Positions 8,111 to 16,423 of a DNA stretch of 64,000 nt are shown piece by piece (position 1 is the stretch's first letter; every line of letters starts with the position of its first letter). Made by a program: the position numbers and the translations under genes. Source of the DNA: Mixta calida (lineage in GTDB: Bacteria > Pseudomonadota > Gammaproteobacteria > Enterobacterales > Enterobacteriaceae); contig NZ_CP026378.1 of the NCBI RefSeq assembly GCF_002953215.1, positions 3,454,540 through 3,518,539 of the forward strand, in the 5' to 3' direction. The notes below the pieces were generated by a model. The model had not been told where the DNA came from, made no database searches, and worked only from the letters and a program-made list of their open reading frames with translations.

Positions 8111-10654
8111 ATGGATATTGGTAACCACACGCCAATGATGCAGCAATACCTTCGGCTGAAGGCGCAGCATCCTGACATCCTGCTGTTCTACCGCATGGGG
8201 GATTTCTACGAGCTGTTTTATGATGACGCGAAACGCGCCTCGCAGCTGCTCGATATCTCCCTGACAAAACGCGGCGCCTCCGCCGGTGAACCCATACCGA
8301 TGGCGGGCGTGCCTTATCATGCCGTAGAAAACTATCTGGCCAGGCTGGTACAGCTGGGCGAGTCGGTAGCGCTTTGCGAACAGATCGGCGATCCGGCCCT
8401 GAGTAAAGGTCCGGTCGAGCGCAAAGTCGTACGCATCGTGACGCCTGGCACCATCAGCGATGAAGCGTTGCTGAACGAGCGTCAGGATAACCTGCTGGCG
8501 GCTATCTGGCAGGATTCGCGCGGCTTCGGCTACGCCACGCTGGATATCAGCTCCGGCCGCTTCCGCATTACAGAGCCTGCCGACCGCGAGGCGATGGCCG
8601 CTGAACTGCAACGCACCAATCCCGCAGAGCTGCTCTATCCTGAAGATTTCGCCGCGATGGATCTGATTGAAAACCGTCGCGGCATGCGCCGCCGCCCGCT
8701 GTGGGAATATGAGCTGGATACCGCGCGTCAGCAGCTTAACCTCCAGTTCGGCACGCGTGATTTAACCGGCTTCGGTGTCGAAAATGCGCATCTGGCGCTG
8801 CGCGCGGCAGGCTGCCTGTTGCAGTATGTAAAAGATACGCAGCGCACCTCCCTGCCCCATATCCGCTCCCTGACCATGGAACGTCAGCAGGACAGCATCA
8901 TTATGGACGCCGCCACCCGACGTAATCTGGAGATTACGCAAAACCTGGCGGGCGGCGTGGACAATACCCTGGCGGCGGTGCTGGATAAAACCGTCACGCC
9001 GATGGGCAGCCGTATGCTGAAACGCTGGCTGCATACGCCGGTTCGTGACAGCCGCGTAATCGTTCAGCGGCAGGAAAGCATCGCCGCGCTACAGGATCTG
9101 AGCGGCGAGCTGCAGCCGGTGCTGCGTCAGGTGGGCGATCTGGAGCGTATTCTTGCGCGTCTGGCGCTGCGCACCGCACGTCCGCGCGATCTGGCGCGTA
9201 TGCGTCATGCTTTTCAGCAGCTGCCGGAACTGAATGCGCAGCTGGAAGGCGTCGAGGCCGGCCATCTGCCCGCGCTGCGTCAGCAGATGGGACAATTTGA
9301 CGAACTGCGCGAGCTGCTGGAACGGGCGATTATCGAAGCGCCGCCGGTGCTGGTGCGCGATGGCGGCGTTATCGCTCCCGGCTATAACGCTGAACTTGAC
9401 GAGTGGCGCGCGCTGGCGGACGGCGCGACCGACTATCTCGACCGGCTGGAAATACGTGAGCGTGAAAAGCTGGGGCTGGATACCTTGAAGGTTGGCTTCA
9501 ACGCGGTTCACGGCTATTACATTCAGGTCAGCCGTGGACAAAGTCATCTGGTGCCAATGCATTACGTGCGTCGTCAGACGCTGAAAAACGCTGAACGCTA
9601 CATCATCCCGGAACTTAAAGAGTATGAGGACAAAGTTCTCACCTCGAAAGGCAAGGCGCTGGCGCTGGAAAAGGCGCTTTATGACGAGCTGTTCGATCTG
9701 CTGCTGCCGCATCTGGATGCGCTGCTGCAAAGCGCCGCGGCACTGGCCGAGCTGGACGTATTGACCAACCTGGCGGAGCGCGCCTGGACCTTAAACTATA
9801 CGCGCCCGACCTTAAGCGACAAACCGGGCATTAAGCTCACCGGCGGGCGTCACCCGGTGGTGGAGCAGGTGTTGAAAGAGCCGTTTATCGCTAACCCGCT
9901 GGCGCTTTCCCCGCAGCGCCGCATGCTGGTGATTACCGGCCCGAACATGGGCGGTAAAAGCACCTATATGCGACAGACGGCGCTGATTGTGCTGCTGGCC
10001 TGTATCGGCAGCTTCGTGCCCGCGGAGCAGGCGACCATTGGTCCGGTCGATCGCATTTTCACCCGCGTCGGCGCGGCGGACGATCTCGCCTCCGGCCGTT
10101 CGACCTTTATGGTGGAGATGACCGAAACCGCTAATATCCTGCACAACGCTACAGAGCATAGCCTGGTGTTGATGGATGAAATCGGGCGCGGCACCTCCAC
10201 CTATGACGGCCTTTCGCTCGCCTGGGCCTGCGCGGAAAGTCTCGCCAGCCGTATTAAAGCGATGACGCTGTTCGCCACGCACTATTTTGAACTGACCACG
10301 CTGGCGGAAAAAATGGAAGGCGTCGCCAATGTGCATCTGGACGCGGTAGAGCATGGCGATACCATCGCCTTTATGCACAGCGTGCAGGAAGGCGCGGCCA
10401 GCAAAAGCTACGGCCTGGCGGTGGCCGCGCTGGCCGGCGTGCCGAAAGAGGTGATCAAGCGGGCGCGTCAGAAATTGAAAGAGCTGGAAGCGCTGTCAGG
10501 CTCGGCAGCGGCAAGCAACGCCGATGGCCCGCAACTGCCGCTGCTGGTGGAAGAAACCTCGCCGGCTGTCGAAGCGCTGGAGGCGCTGGACCCTGATACG
10601 CTTTCGCCGCGTCAGGCGCTGGAGTGGATCTATCGACTGAAATCGCTGCTGTAA
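8111..10654 (+). CDS. mutS: DNA mismatch repair ATPase MutS
   Basis: An 847-aa protein that binds mismatches and recruits MutL. Domain I carries the mismatch-reading GDFYELF loop near residue 30. The ABC-type ATPase near the C-terminus shows Walker [10 protein letters not shown] near residue 610, Walker [14 protein letters not shown], and the tetramerisation tail [15 protein letters not shown] start it at 8111 because AAAAGGAT lies nine bases upstream. The ATG at 8087 is in frame and would add eight residues; E. coli MutS (853 aa) falls between these two lengths. The gene borders the mutS-rpoS accessory block. Confidence 0.97.
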   Translation: MDIGNHTPMMQQYLRLKAQHPDILLFYRMGDFYELFYDDAKRASQLLDISLTKRGASAGEPIPMAGVPYHAVENYLARLVQLGESVALCEQIGDPALSKGPVERKVVRIVTPGTISDEALLNERQDNLLAAIWQDSRGFGYATLDISSGRFRITEPADREAMAAELQRTNPAELLYPEDFAAMDLIENRRGMRRRPLWEYELDTARQQLNLQFGTRDLTGFGVENAHLALRAAGCLLQYVKDTQRTSLPHIRSLTMERQQDSIIMDAATRRNLEITQNLAGGVDNTLAAVLDKTVTPMGSRMLKRWLHTPVRDSRVIVQRQESIAALQDLSGELQPVLRQVGDLERILARLALRTARPRDLARMRHAFQQLPELNAQLEGVEAGHLPALRQQMGQFDELRELLERAIIEAPPVLVRDGGVIAPGYNAELDEWRALADGATDYLDRLEIREREKLGLDTLKVGFNAVHGYYIQVSRGQSHLVPMHYVRRQTLKNAERYIIPELKEYEDKVLTSKGKALALEKALYDELFDLLLPHLDALLQSAAALAELDVLTNLAERAWTLNYTRPTLSDKPGIKLTGGRHPVVEQVLKEPFIANPLALSPQRRMLVITGPNMGGKSTYMRQTALIVLLACIGSFVPAEQATIGPVDRIFTRVGAADDLASGRSTFMVEMTETANILHNATEHSLVLMDEIGRGTSTYDGLSLAWACAESLASRIKAMTLFATHYFELTTLAEKMEGVANVHLDAVEHGDTIAFMHSVQEGAASKSYGLAVAALAGVPKEVIKRARQKLKELEALSGSAAASNADGPQLPLLVEETSPAVEALEALDPDTLSPRQALEWIYRLKSLL

Positions 10655-10733
10655 TGTTGGGTCGGAGAGGCGGCGTCTTCCCTGCGGAGGGAAACCCTGC
10701 GGTTGTGGCAACGCGTTTAAAGCGGAGTTGACG

Positions 10734-10760
10734 AAGCGCCGTTTACATACGGCGCTTTTA
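10734..10760 (+). terminator. Intrinsic terminator after mutS
   Basis: AAGCGCCGT (10734-10742) pairs with ACGGCGCTT (10749-10757) around a 6-nt loop, and a short T run follows. It lies 80 bp downstream of the mutS stop. Confidence 0.75.
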
Positions 10761-10819
10761 ATGGCGCGTTAACGAGAATCTGTCCAGCGAGAGTCCTCAC
10801 CCAGCGGCGGCGCTGCTAC

Positions 10820-10844
10820 TGTACTGCCCTCCAAAAGTTGGACA
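10820..10844 (+). mobile_element. Solo terminal repeat resembling an IS150-group (IS3 family) end
   Basis: TGTACTGCC followed by GTTGGACA at fixed spacing resembles the left inverted repeat of IS150-type elements. No transposase follows it. It differs from the end of the decayed element at 17.8 kb, so it probably marks another, lost insertion. The assignment rests only on end similarity. Confidence 0.4.
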
Positions 10845-10864
10845 GAATAATCGAGGCATTAGAG

Positions 10865-10896
10865 AAAGAGTCCATGTATTCCATGGACTCTTTTTT
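10865..10896 (+). terminator. Strong intrinsic terminator without an obvious gene
   Basis: A perfect 12-bp stem, AAAGAGTCCATG (10865-10876) with CATGGACTCTTT (10882-10893), closes a 5-nt loop and runs into six Ts. No gene ends just before it except mutS, which has its own terminator. It may be a relic of a deleted gene or insulate vapBC from mutS read-through. Confidence 0.75.
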
Positions 10897-11136
10897 GTTT
10901 CCTGCAAAAGCTAAATAAACTCTTCCACAGCCAAATTATCCATTCTGCTGCTCTTACTCCATGCGCTTCCCTGTTTCTCTGTTTCTACAACAACCTGTAA
11001 TGCACCAGTCAATTGAGTAAGATCCGGTTCTGGTTATTCAGATCTTAGGTGAAGAAAAGATTAATTGAGGTATGTAGAGCATTTTTGCAGGTATCGCATG
11101 TGCACTTTTATCACTCCGAAGAAGTCGCATCTATAC
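10897..11136. other. Gene-free part of the mutS-vapB gap
   Basis: AT-rich relative to the flanking core genes. No reading frame, RNA or repeat is recognisable between the orphan terminator and the vapBC operator region. Confidence 0.4.
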
Positions 11137-11170
11137 ATATGCCAAACATCTGCATATACTTGGGATATGC
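11137..11170 (+). promoter_or_regulatory. Probable vapBC operator with three ATATGC/GCATAT half-sites
   Basis: ATATGC (11137-11142), GCATAT (11152-11157) and ATATGC (11165-11170) are arranged as inverted half-sites 28-61 bp before vapB. VapB/VapC complexes autoregulate by binding such repeats with the AbrB-type domain of VapB. Assignment is by pattern and position only. Confidence 0.55.
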
Positions 11171-11197
11171 TAAAACCAGTTGGTCAGGAGAAATACT

Positions 11198-11428
11198 ATG
11201 AGAACCGTATCAATATTCAAAAACGGCAATAATCGCGCTATCCGTCTGCCCCGAGACCTGGATTTTGAGGGAGTGAGCGAACTGGAGATCATCCGGGAAG
11301 GTGACAGCATTATCCTTCGTCCCGTTCGCCCAACATGGGGTTCGTTTACTCAGCTCGAAAAAGCCGATTCAGACTTTATGGCCGAGCGTGGGGACGTCGT
11401 CAGCGATGAAGGACGGTTTGACCTGTGA
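11198..11428 (+). CDS. vapB: Antitoxin of a VapBC-type pair (AbrB/SpoVT swapped-hairpin DNA-binding protein)
   Basis: A 76-aa protein. I start it at the ATG at 11198, which AGGAG precedes by seven bases, rather than at an upstream TTG. The first 45 residues (SIFKNGNNRAIRLPRDLDFEG...ELEI) are the swapped-hairpin AbrB fold that binds DNA as a dimer. The C-terminal tail (SFTQLEKADSDFMAERG) should wrap the toxin. Its last codons overlap the GTG start of the toxin gene by 4 nt, which supports translational coupling. It lies in the accessory mutS-rpoS block. Confidence 0.9.
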   Translation: MRTVSIFKNGNNRAIRLPRDLDFEGVSELEIIREGDSIILRPVRPTWGSFTQLEKADSDFMAERGDVVSDEGRFDL

Positions 11429-11841
11429 TCAAGACCTATATGCTGGACACCAACATTTGCTCCTTCATCATGCGTGAGCAGCCGGAAGCTGTCATTAAAC
11501 GGCTGGAACAGGCAGTACTGCGCAATCATCGTATCGTGGTTTCGGCCATCACCTATGCCGAGATGCGTTTCGGTGCGATCGGAAAGAAGGCATCTCCCCG
11601 CCATGGCTTGCTCGTCGAAGCTTTCTGCGCCCGTCTCGATGCAATCCTCTCCTGGGATCGCGCCGCGGTGGACGCAACCACAGAGATTAAGGCCGCGCTG
11701 ACTGCGGCCGGGACGCCAATCGGTCCGAACGACACGGCGATTGCCGGGCATGCCATCGCCGCCGGCGCCGTACTGGTGACGAACAACGTGCGAGAGTTTG
11801 AGCATGTGCCTGGGCTGGTTCTGGAAGACTGGGCTAACTGA
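11425..11841 (+). CDS. vapC: PIN-domain toxin VapC, probable site-specific RNase
   Basis: A 138-aa PIN-domain protein of the VapC/MvpT subgroup. Acidic catalytic residues are visible as D8 (MLDTNIC), E46 (TYAEMRFG) and D103 (GPNDTAIAGHA). The C-terminal VTNNVREFEHVPGL motif is intact. Enteric VapC toxins of this type cleave the initiator tRNA-fMet anticodon loop; that target is inferred here from similarity. The start is GTG at 11425, inside the antitoxin stop region. All active-site residues are present, so the toxin should be functional. Confidence 0.92.
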   Translation: MIKTYMLDTNICSFIMREQPEAVIKRLEQAVLRNHRIVVSAITYAEMRFGAIGKKASPRHGLLVEAFCARLDAILSWDRAAVDATTEIKAALTAAGTPIGPNDTAIAGHAIAAGAVLVTNNVREFEHVPGLVLEDWAN

Positions 11842-11870
11842 CGGCAGAAAGAATCTTGAAAACAGTAATA

Positions 11871-11893
11871 TCCGCTTTGTGCCAGAGGCGGAC
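11871..11893. repeat. Small hairpin repeat, copy 1 (TCCGC ... GCGGA)
   Basis: TCCGC (11871-11875) pairs with GCGGA (11888-11892) around a TTTGTGCCAGAG-like loop, 30 bp after vapC. Copies 1 and 2 share the loop TTTGTGCCAGA and the flanking AC-TT-G-TAAC; related copies occur at 15.46 and 16.25 kb. One half-position differs, giving GG for AG. Confidence 0.7.
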
Positions 11894-12029
11894 ATTGATA
11901 ACTTTCAATTTTACTTCTGGCAAACTCCAGCCGCATAGTCTCAACAACGCGTGCCGAAGACAGTCCCGTGTGCCTTAAAACTCCCGTGATAACAGTGCAA
12001 TTTACTTAGTTGATATGGGACGTAATACG

Positions 12030-12932
12030 TTACCGTACCCGACACACCTCTAAAATTTTCTCTCTAAGCCAGCGGTGCCCGGGATCCTTTTCCATTCTTG
12101 GGTGCCACATCTGCGACACCACAATGTTCCGGGTTTTGAATGGCAATTCAAAGACATGTAAATTTTCTGTCATTCGTTGGTTGCGCAAGTACAGCGCGGG
12201 AACCATGGCGATAAGGTCGGAGGCCAGTGCGACGGATAACGCAGTCGGAAAGCCTGGAACCACACTCACCACTTTGCGCGTGACGCCTAATGCCGCCAGG
12301 GCATCATCGACAAAACCATGTAACACCCCGTCGGGTGACGCCACCACATGTCCCCAGGCAATATAATCTTCAACGCTTATTCCCGGCTGTGATGCCAGCG
12401 GATGCTCCTTGCGCACCGCTCCAATAAAGCGATCCTGAAAGAGTCTCTGCACCCGAATTTCTGGCCCCATATTGCTCTGGACGCCAATCTCTAGGTCAAC
12501 TAAACCCTCTCGAAGATAACGAGACGTTTTTTCAGGTTTCGGTGCAAAGCGTATGCAAATACCTGGGGCCGCTTCGGCTACGGCGGCAATGAGCAGTGGG
12601 CCAAATGCCACGACAAAACCATCATTGGCCCTGATGGTGAACAGCCGTTCGAGGTTTTCCACCTTGAGCATCCCGGATGAGGGCTGAAGTACTGCCCTCG
12701 CCTCATAGACCGCGCTTCTGGCACGATCCCGGGTTGCTTCAGCCCAAGGGGTGAGCACCATGTTACGTCCTGCTCGCACCAGAATTGGATCCCCCGTCAC
12801 TTCACGTAGCCTGCTGAGTGTGCGGCTCATCGCTGAGGTACTCAGGTTTAAGCGTCGAGCTGCCCCCGCAACGCTGGCTTCTGCCAGCAAAAAGTCGAGC
12901 GCGACAAGCAAGTTAAAATCAGGGTCGGACAT
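12030..12932 (-). CDS. LysR-family transcriptional regulator
   Basis: A 300-aa regulator with an N-terminal winged helix-turn-helix (VAGAARRLNLSTSAMSRTLSRLRE, residues about 19-42) and a LysR substrate-binding domain. I start at the ATG at 12932 (MSDPDFNLL), the usual family start; longer in-frame starts have no homology. It is divergent from an MFS transporter gene 123 bp away. LysR proteins often control their divergent neighbour and bind the shared promoter, so it probably controls that efflux gene. The inducer is unknown. It is part of the accessory block. Confidence 0.92.
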   Translation of the reverse strand: MSDPDFNLLVALDFLLAEASVAGAARRLNLSTSAMSRTLSRLREVTGDPILVRAGRNMVLTPWAEATRDRARSAVYEARAVLQPSSGMLKVENLERLFTIRANDGFVVAFGPLLIAAVAEAAPGICIRFAPKPEKTSRYLREGLVDLEIGVQSNMGPEIRVQRLFQDRFIGAVRKEHPLASQPGISVEDYIAWGHVVASPDGVLHGFVDDALAALGVTRKVVSVVPGFPTALSVALASDLIAMVPALYLRNQRMTENLHVFELPFKTRNIVVSQMWHPRMEKDPGHRWLREKILEVCRVR

Positions 12933-13055
12933 ATTGGTTCCTACTAAGAATTCAGATATGGCGTCGAATGCAATTATACAGTGCAAATGCTGCATCTTCC
13001 GCCTTGACTCGCTGCTGATTATAGTTTTCGTATCCCTCCTTTCACAGGCATAAAG

Positions 13056-14447
13056 ATGACAACGTTATTTTCAAATCAACCGGGCGATGAAGGCCTGCCG
13101 GGACAAGAGCGTGCATGCGTCATGGCCGCCGTGATGACCACGACGCTGATGGGCGTGTTTGACGGCACGATGATCAACATCGCCCTGCCATCCATGGCAA
13201 AAGCGATGCAGGTACCGGCGAATGTCTCGGTCTGGTTCGCCAACGGTTACCTGCTCTCCGCCGCCATGACGTTGGCTATCTTCGCTGCGCTGGCAGTACG
13301 CGTCGGTTACCGGCCAGTGTTTCTTTCAGGCCTTACCGTCTTTACGCTCACTTCACTGGGTTGTGCGCTGGCCAGTACCCCAGAGATGCTCATCGGAATG
13401 CGCATTATGCAAGGGATCGGCGGCTCAGCTACCCTGAGCATTGCCCCGGCGATACTGCGTTCTGTTTTCCCCGGCCGATTGCTTGGCCGTATTCTTGGAC
13501 TACATGCCCTGCTTATTGCTTCAAGCTCGGCCATAGCGCCTGTGCTTGGCGGCACAGTGCTGGACATAATGAGCTGGAAATGGTTGTTCGCCATAAACGT
13601 GCTCCCTGGCACCGTTTCCCTGTTGCTGGTATTCAGGTCGCTGCCACGAAAACCGGCGTCCGATAGAACGCCGTTCGATACGCCAGGAGCTGTGCTTTCT
13701 GCAATACTTTTAGGCTCAATGGTGATGGCGGCAAACAGCTTCTCCTCAGACCATCACATCAGTGTCGAGGCTATCAACTGGAGTCTGCTCGCGATGCTCA
13801 GCGCCATAACATTTATCTGGCAGATCCGCCGGGTAACACATCCTTTATTACCACCCGTAATTTTCAAAAATGGACGCTTTACCTTGGCCGCTTTAACTTC
13901 GCTAGCCTGTTTTGTGAGCCAGGGAATTACCTTTATTGCGCTGCCATTTCTGTTTCAGAGCGTGTATGGCTACAGCCCTGTAGTTTCGGCGTTACTCTTT
14001 ACGCCATGGCCGATCGGCATTGTGTTGATAGCTCCTCATGCAGGCCGTTGGGCCGACATATTTTCAGCGCCTCTGATTTCTACCGTTGGGTTAGCTCTTT
14101 TTGTTGTGGGTTTGATTTTGCTGGCCACGCTACCCGCCAGCCCTACGGCATGGGATATCTGTTTACGTAGCCTGTGGTGCGGCATCGGATTTGGTTGTTT
14201 CCAAAGCCCTAACAACCGGGAGATGCTCTCTAACGTATCCCGCGACTATGCCAGCTACGCATCAGGCGTATTGTCTATCGTCCGGACGTTCGGTCAATGC
14301 CTCGGTGCTGCTGTCATGGGGGCACTGCTGGCAATAAATGAACTACAGGCTGTCCATTATGCTCTGTGGATTGCTGTCGTCGCTTCTGCGGCATCAGTGG
14401 TATTGAGCGTGAGCCGGTTACGTAAAACAGGCCTGGCGGCAACCTGA
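13056..14447 (+). CDS. MFS transporter, DHA2-like 14-helix drug/H+ antiporter family
   Basis: A 463-aa integral inner-membrane protein. The first helix carries the GVFDGTMINIALPSMA motif typical of DHA2 (EmrB/QacA-like) exporters. Motif C-like RIMQGIGGSATLSIAP and SSSAIAPVLGG follow in helices 4 and 5, and hydrophobic segments continue to the C-terminus. Such proteins export small toxic compounds using the proton gradient; the substrate cannot be read from sequence. It is divergent from the LysR gene, its likely regulator. Length is slightly short for a 14-helix protein, so 13-14 helices are likely. Confidence 0.9.
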   Translation: MTTLFSNQPGDEGLPGQERACVMAAVMTTTLMGVFDGTMINIALPSMAKAMQVPANVSVWFANGYLLSAAMTLAIFAALAVRVGYRPVFLSGLTVFTLTSLGCALASTPEMLIGMRIMQGIGGSATLSIAPAILRSVFPGRLLGRILGLHALLIASSSAIAPVLGGTVLDIMSWKWLFAINVLPGTVSLLLVFRSLPRKPASDRTPFDTPGAVLSAILLGSMVMAANSFSSDHHISVEAINWSLLAMLSAITFIWQIRRVTHPLLPPVIFKNGRFTLAALTSLACFVSQGITFIALPFLFQSVYGYSPVVSALLFTPWPIGIVLIAPHAGRWADIFSAPLISTVGLALFVVGLILLATLPASPTAWDICLRSLWCGIGFGCFQSPNNREMLSNVSRDYASYASGVLSIVRTFGQCLGAAVMGALLAINELQAVHYALWIAVVASAASVVLSVSRLRKTGLAAT

Positions 14448-14846
14448 ACTCGCGTGCTCATTCTGTCTTGTAGCTGCGATTGCGAATGGATGGCACTCAG
14501 CTAAGGCATTTGAAGCTAATTATATTGATTTAGTTATGCTGACCGTAAAGCAGCCTGTATCAAAGGCTTTTTCTTCTTGCACGAAGTTAATGAGGAAGTA
14601 AATTCCCGTAAAGGACATTAACCTGATTTCGGTCCGCTTTGTGCCAGAAGCGGACGTTGCTAACAGCAGGGAATCTTTATCAACCGGGGGAGCAAGTCAA
14701 TAATTTTAAAGTTTTACTTTATTGATGCCGATGAATGATGCTGAGGCACCTCAAATGATCTTGATAAGTGTATGGTTTTAAACAAAAAAACCATATAGGT
14801 AAGATATAAAACATTGACATTAAAAGACTCGGAAAAAGGATGGCGT
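14448..14846. other. AT-rich gap with hairpins between the MFS gene and the CxxC gene
   Basis: No gene is seen. AGCCT (14552-14556) and AGGCT (14564-14568) followed by Ts may terminate the MFS transcript. The gap also carries repeat copy 2 (14632-14655) and a 9-bp inverted repeat TATGGTTTT/AAAACCATA (14771-14795) just upstream of the next gene. Confidence 0.5.
14632..14655. repeat. Small hairpin repeat, copy 2 (GTCCGCTT ... AAGCGGAC)
   Basis: A perfect 8-bp stem, GTCCGCTT and AAGCGGAC, encloses the 8-nt loop TGTGCCAG. It is the most regular of four related copies confined to 11.8-16.3 kb. Confidence 0.75.
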
Positions 14847-15287
14847 ATGGGTTTGTGGGATAGTATCAAAAATGCGGCACTAAAAGCTAAATGCACCATT
14901 GGTATTCACGGTGGTAGTTACAAAGTAATTGAGGGCGAAACTTGCAAATATTCAAAGGTATGCCCTGATTGCCATGAGACTATCAAGACTGAAAAACATC
15001 AGTTTGGAAATGCAGAGTATAAATTCGAATACAAATGCGTGACCGTTAAAAAATGCCTCAAGTGCGGTATAGAACAAGAGGGTGAAAAACACGAACAATA
15101 TGTTGATATTGATGTTGATGACTATTGTAACGTCAAGCAACGTTGTATGCGCTGCCATTCAGAACGCGTCCATGGTAAGCAACATTCTTGGTTTTCAGAT
15201 GGTTCAACCGATACCCATCACTTATATAAATGCTTGAAATGTGGAGCAAGCTCAGAAAAAAGAAAAGTAAATTTCAAGGCCCGTTAG
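14847..15287 (+). CDS. Uncharacterised CxxC-rich (zinc-ribbon-like) small protein
   Basis: A 146-aa protein I cannot assign to a known family. I start it at the ATG at 14847, because AAGGA lies six bases upstream; an ATG at 14814 would add 11 residues. Four CxxC pairs (CPDC, CLKC, CMRC, CLKC) are spaced along it, mostly with a nearby histidine, as in tandem zinc ribbons. The first 20 residues (MGLWDSIKNAALKAKCTIGIHGG) are amphipathic, and no signal peptide or membrane segment is seen. Lysine and asparagine are frequent and the gene is AT-richer than its neighbours, which suggests recent transfer. DNA, RNA or protein binding is possible but not shown. Confidence 0.75.
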   Translation: MGLWDSIKNAALKAKCTIGIHGGSYKVIEGETCKYSKVCPDCHETIKTEKHQFGNAEYKFEYKCVTVKKCLKCGIEQEGEKHEQYVDIDVDDYCNVKQRCMRCHSERVHGKQHSWFSDGSTDTHHLYKCLKCGASSEKRKVNFKAR

Positions 15288-15457
15288 CTTATTATTTATA
15301 CGCTTCGTTTCAAACTTCTATATCCCTCATATGATAAAAAAGAGGGATTATAGATCATTGACTTATTCCCATGGTTCGAGATACTGATCTGCTCCCTGTT
15401 AATTAATACGCAACTACGTCAGCACAGCCCCCAGCTGCTTGCAAAACATCTGCAAAC

Positions 15458-15481
15458 GTCCGCTATTCGCTCGAAGCGGAC
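15458..15481. repeat. Small hairpin repeat, copy 3
   Basis: GTCCGCT (15458-15464) and AGCGGAC (15475-15481) form a 7-bp stem around ATTCGCTCGA. The loop is closer to copy 4 than to copies 1 and 2. Confidence 0.65.
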
Positions 15482-15669
15482 AGTCCGTCCGTATAAGGCT
15501 TCTTTGTATCAGAAGCAGACGTAGCGAACCATGCGCTTACCGTTATCCAGTAAGATTTTGATTTCATTAATGTCCAGGTTATGGATGGGATTAATCATCC
15601 AAAGGATGGTGGTGGTGGCGTTGTTGGGATTCTTTCCTACAAACCAGTAGATTCCTGAAAACAAGAGAG

Positions 15670-15710
15670 GTCCGGGCATCATTGGTAGCAACGCTGGAAA
15701 ATGCCCGGAC
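15670..15710. repeat. 10-bp inverted repeat downstream of the GNAT gene
   Basis: GTCCGGGCAT (15670-15679) and ATGCCCGGAC (15701-15710) match perfectly with 21 bp between them. It begins 15 bp past the GNAT stop on the minus strand and may end that transcript, but no clear T run follows. Confidence 0.6.
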
Positions 15711-15725
15711 ATAGGCTTTCTGGTT

Positions 15726-16142
15726 TTATCTGAGAGGCTTTTTCATTGAAGGTGAAGTGTGAGCCACAAAACCATTACGCTCATAAAATGGTATCGCCTG
15801 CGGTCGGGCATCGAGAACCACGAAGTTCATATCCCTGCTTTCTGATTCAGTGGTGGCAAAATCCAGCAGTTTTTTCCCTATTCCCATGCTTCTTGATGAC
15901 TCATTCACGACCAAATCATCAATATGGAGATGTGACCCCCTGGCCAGGGTATGAACGGGACGGAAGCCCATCAGGCCAAGCATTTTCTCATCGCCAAATG
16001 CGCCAACAAGTTCATAACCGTTCATGGTCTGAATTCTGACGCTTTTGATGAATTTCTCTTTGGTAATATTGCGCAGCTGTGAAATCAGACTGTAAGCATG
16101 ATCCCACTCAAGCGGCAGTAATTTTCTGATTGAGATGTTCAT
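15726..16142 (-). CDS. GNAT-family N-acetyltransferase
   Basis: A 138-aa single-domain GNAT protein. The acetyl-CoA pyrophosphate-binding loop is SSRSMGIGKKLL near residue 85, preceded by the beta-4 strand LHIDDLVV. The C-terminal IPFYERNGFVAHT is the usual motif B/C region. The acceptor substrate cannot be predicted; relatives acetylate small molecules, antibiotics or tRNA-charged toxins' targets. It stands alone in the accessory block, with no DUF1778 antitoxin beside it, so a GNAT toxin-antitoxin role is not supported. Confidence 0.88.
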   Translation of the reverse strand: MNISIRKLLPLEWDHAYSLISQLRNITKEKFIKSVRIQTMNGYELVGAFGDEKMLGLMGFRPVHTLARGSHLHIDDLVVNESSRSMGIGKKLLDFATTESESRDMNFVVLDARPQAIPFYERNGFVAHTSPSMKKPLR

Positions 16143-16236
16143 GTTGCCCTTATTTCCATATAGGTTTCTGATTTTATAAGCGTATGGGCCATGATTTGCA
16201 ACAGGGTGTTATGTTTAATGTAATAGTAGCTTCAGT

Positions 16237-16275
16237 CGCTATGAGCGAAACGTCCGCTTTTCGCTCATAGCGGAC
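16237..16275. repeat. Small hairpin repeat, copy 4, nested in a 14-bp palindrome
   Basis: GTCCGCT (16252-16258) pairs with AGCGGAC (16269-16275), as in the other copies. An alternative stem also exists: CGCTATGAGCGAAA (16237-16250) is a perfect inverted copy of 16259-16272, with an 8-nt loop. The two pairings exclude each other. Confidence 0.7.
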
Positions 16276-16423
16276 ATATTCCCCATTCATTTCAGACGTT
16301 GTTCAGGCTTGAGAACTGGATGACATTCTTAACACTATCATCAAAAATGTAAAAATCCTGCGCAAGCTGATTAAGCCTTATCATCATTTTCTTTATGGTG
16401 CTTCTTTGATGAAAATCACCACA

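Larger units (their letters stand above)
15288..15725. other. Gap between the CxxC gene and the GNAT gene
   Basis: No confident gene. It carries hairpin repeat copy 3 and a long inverted repeat (15670-15710). A 67-codon frame on the minus strand (15509-15712) starts inside that inverted repeat and has no recognisable homology, so I do not call it. Confidence 0.4.

Noticed and set aside
15509-15712. 67-codon minus-strand frame after the GNAT gene
   Set aside because: It starts inside a 10-bp inverted repeat, lacks a good ribosome site and shows no recognisable family, so coding is not supported.
15726-16142. GNAT gene as a TacT-like toxin of a toxin-antitoxin pair
   Set aside because: No DUF1778 or other ribbon-helix-helix antitoxin gene lies next to it, so it is called only as a GNAT acetyltransferase.
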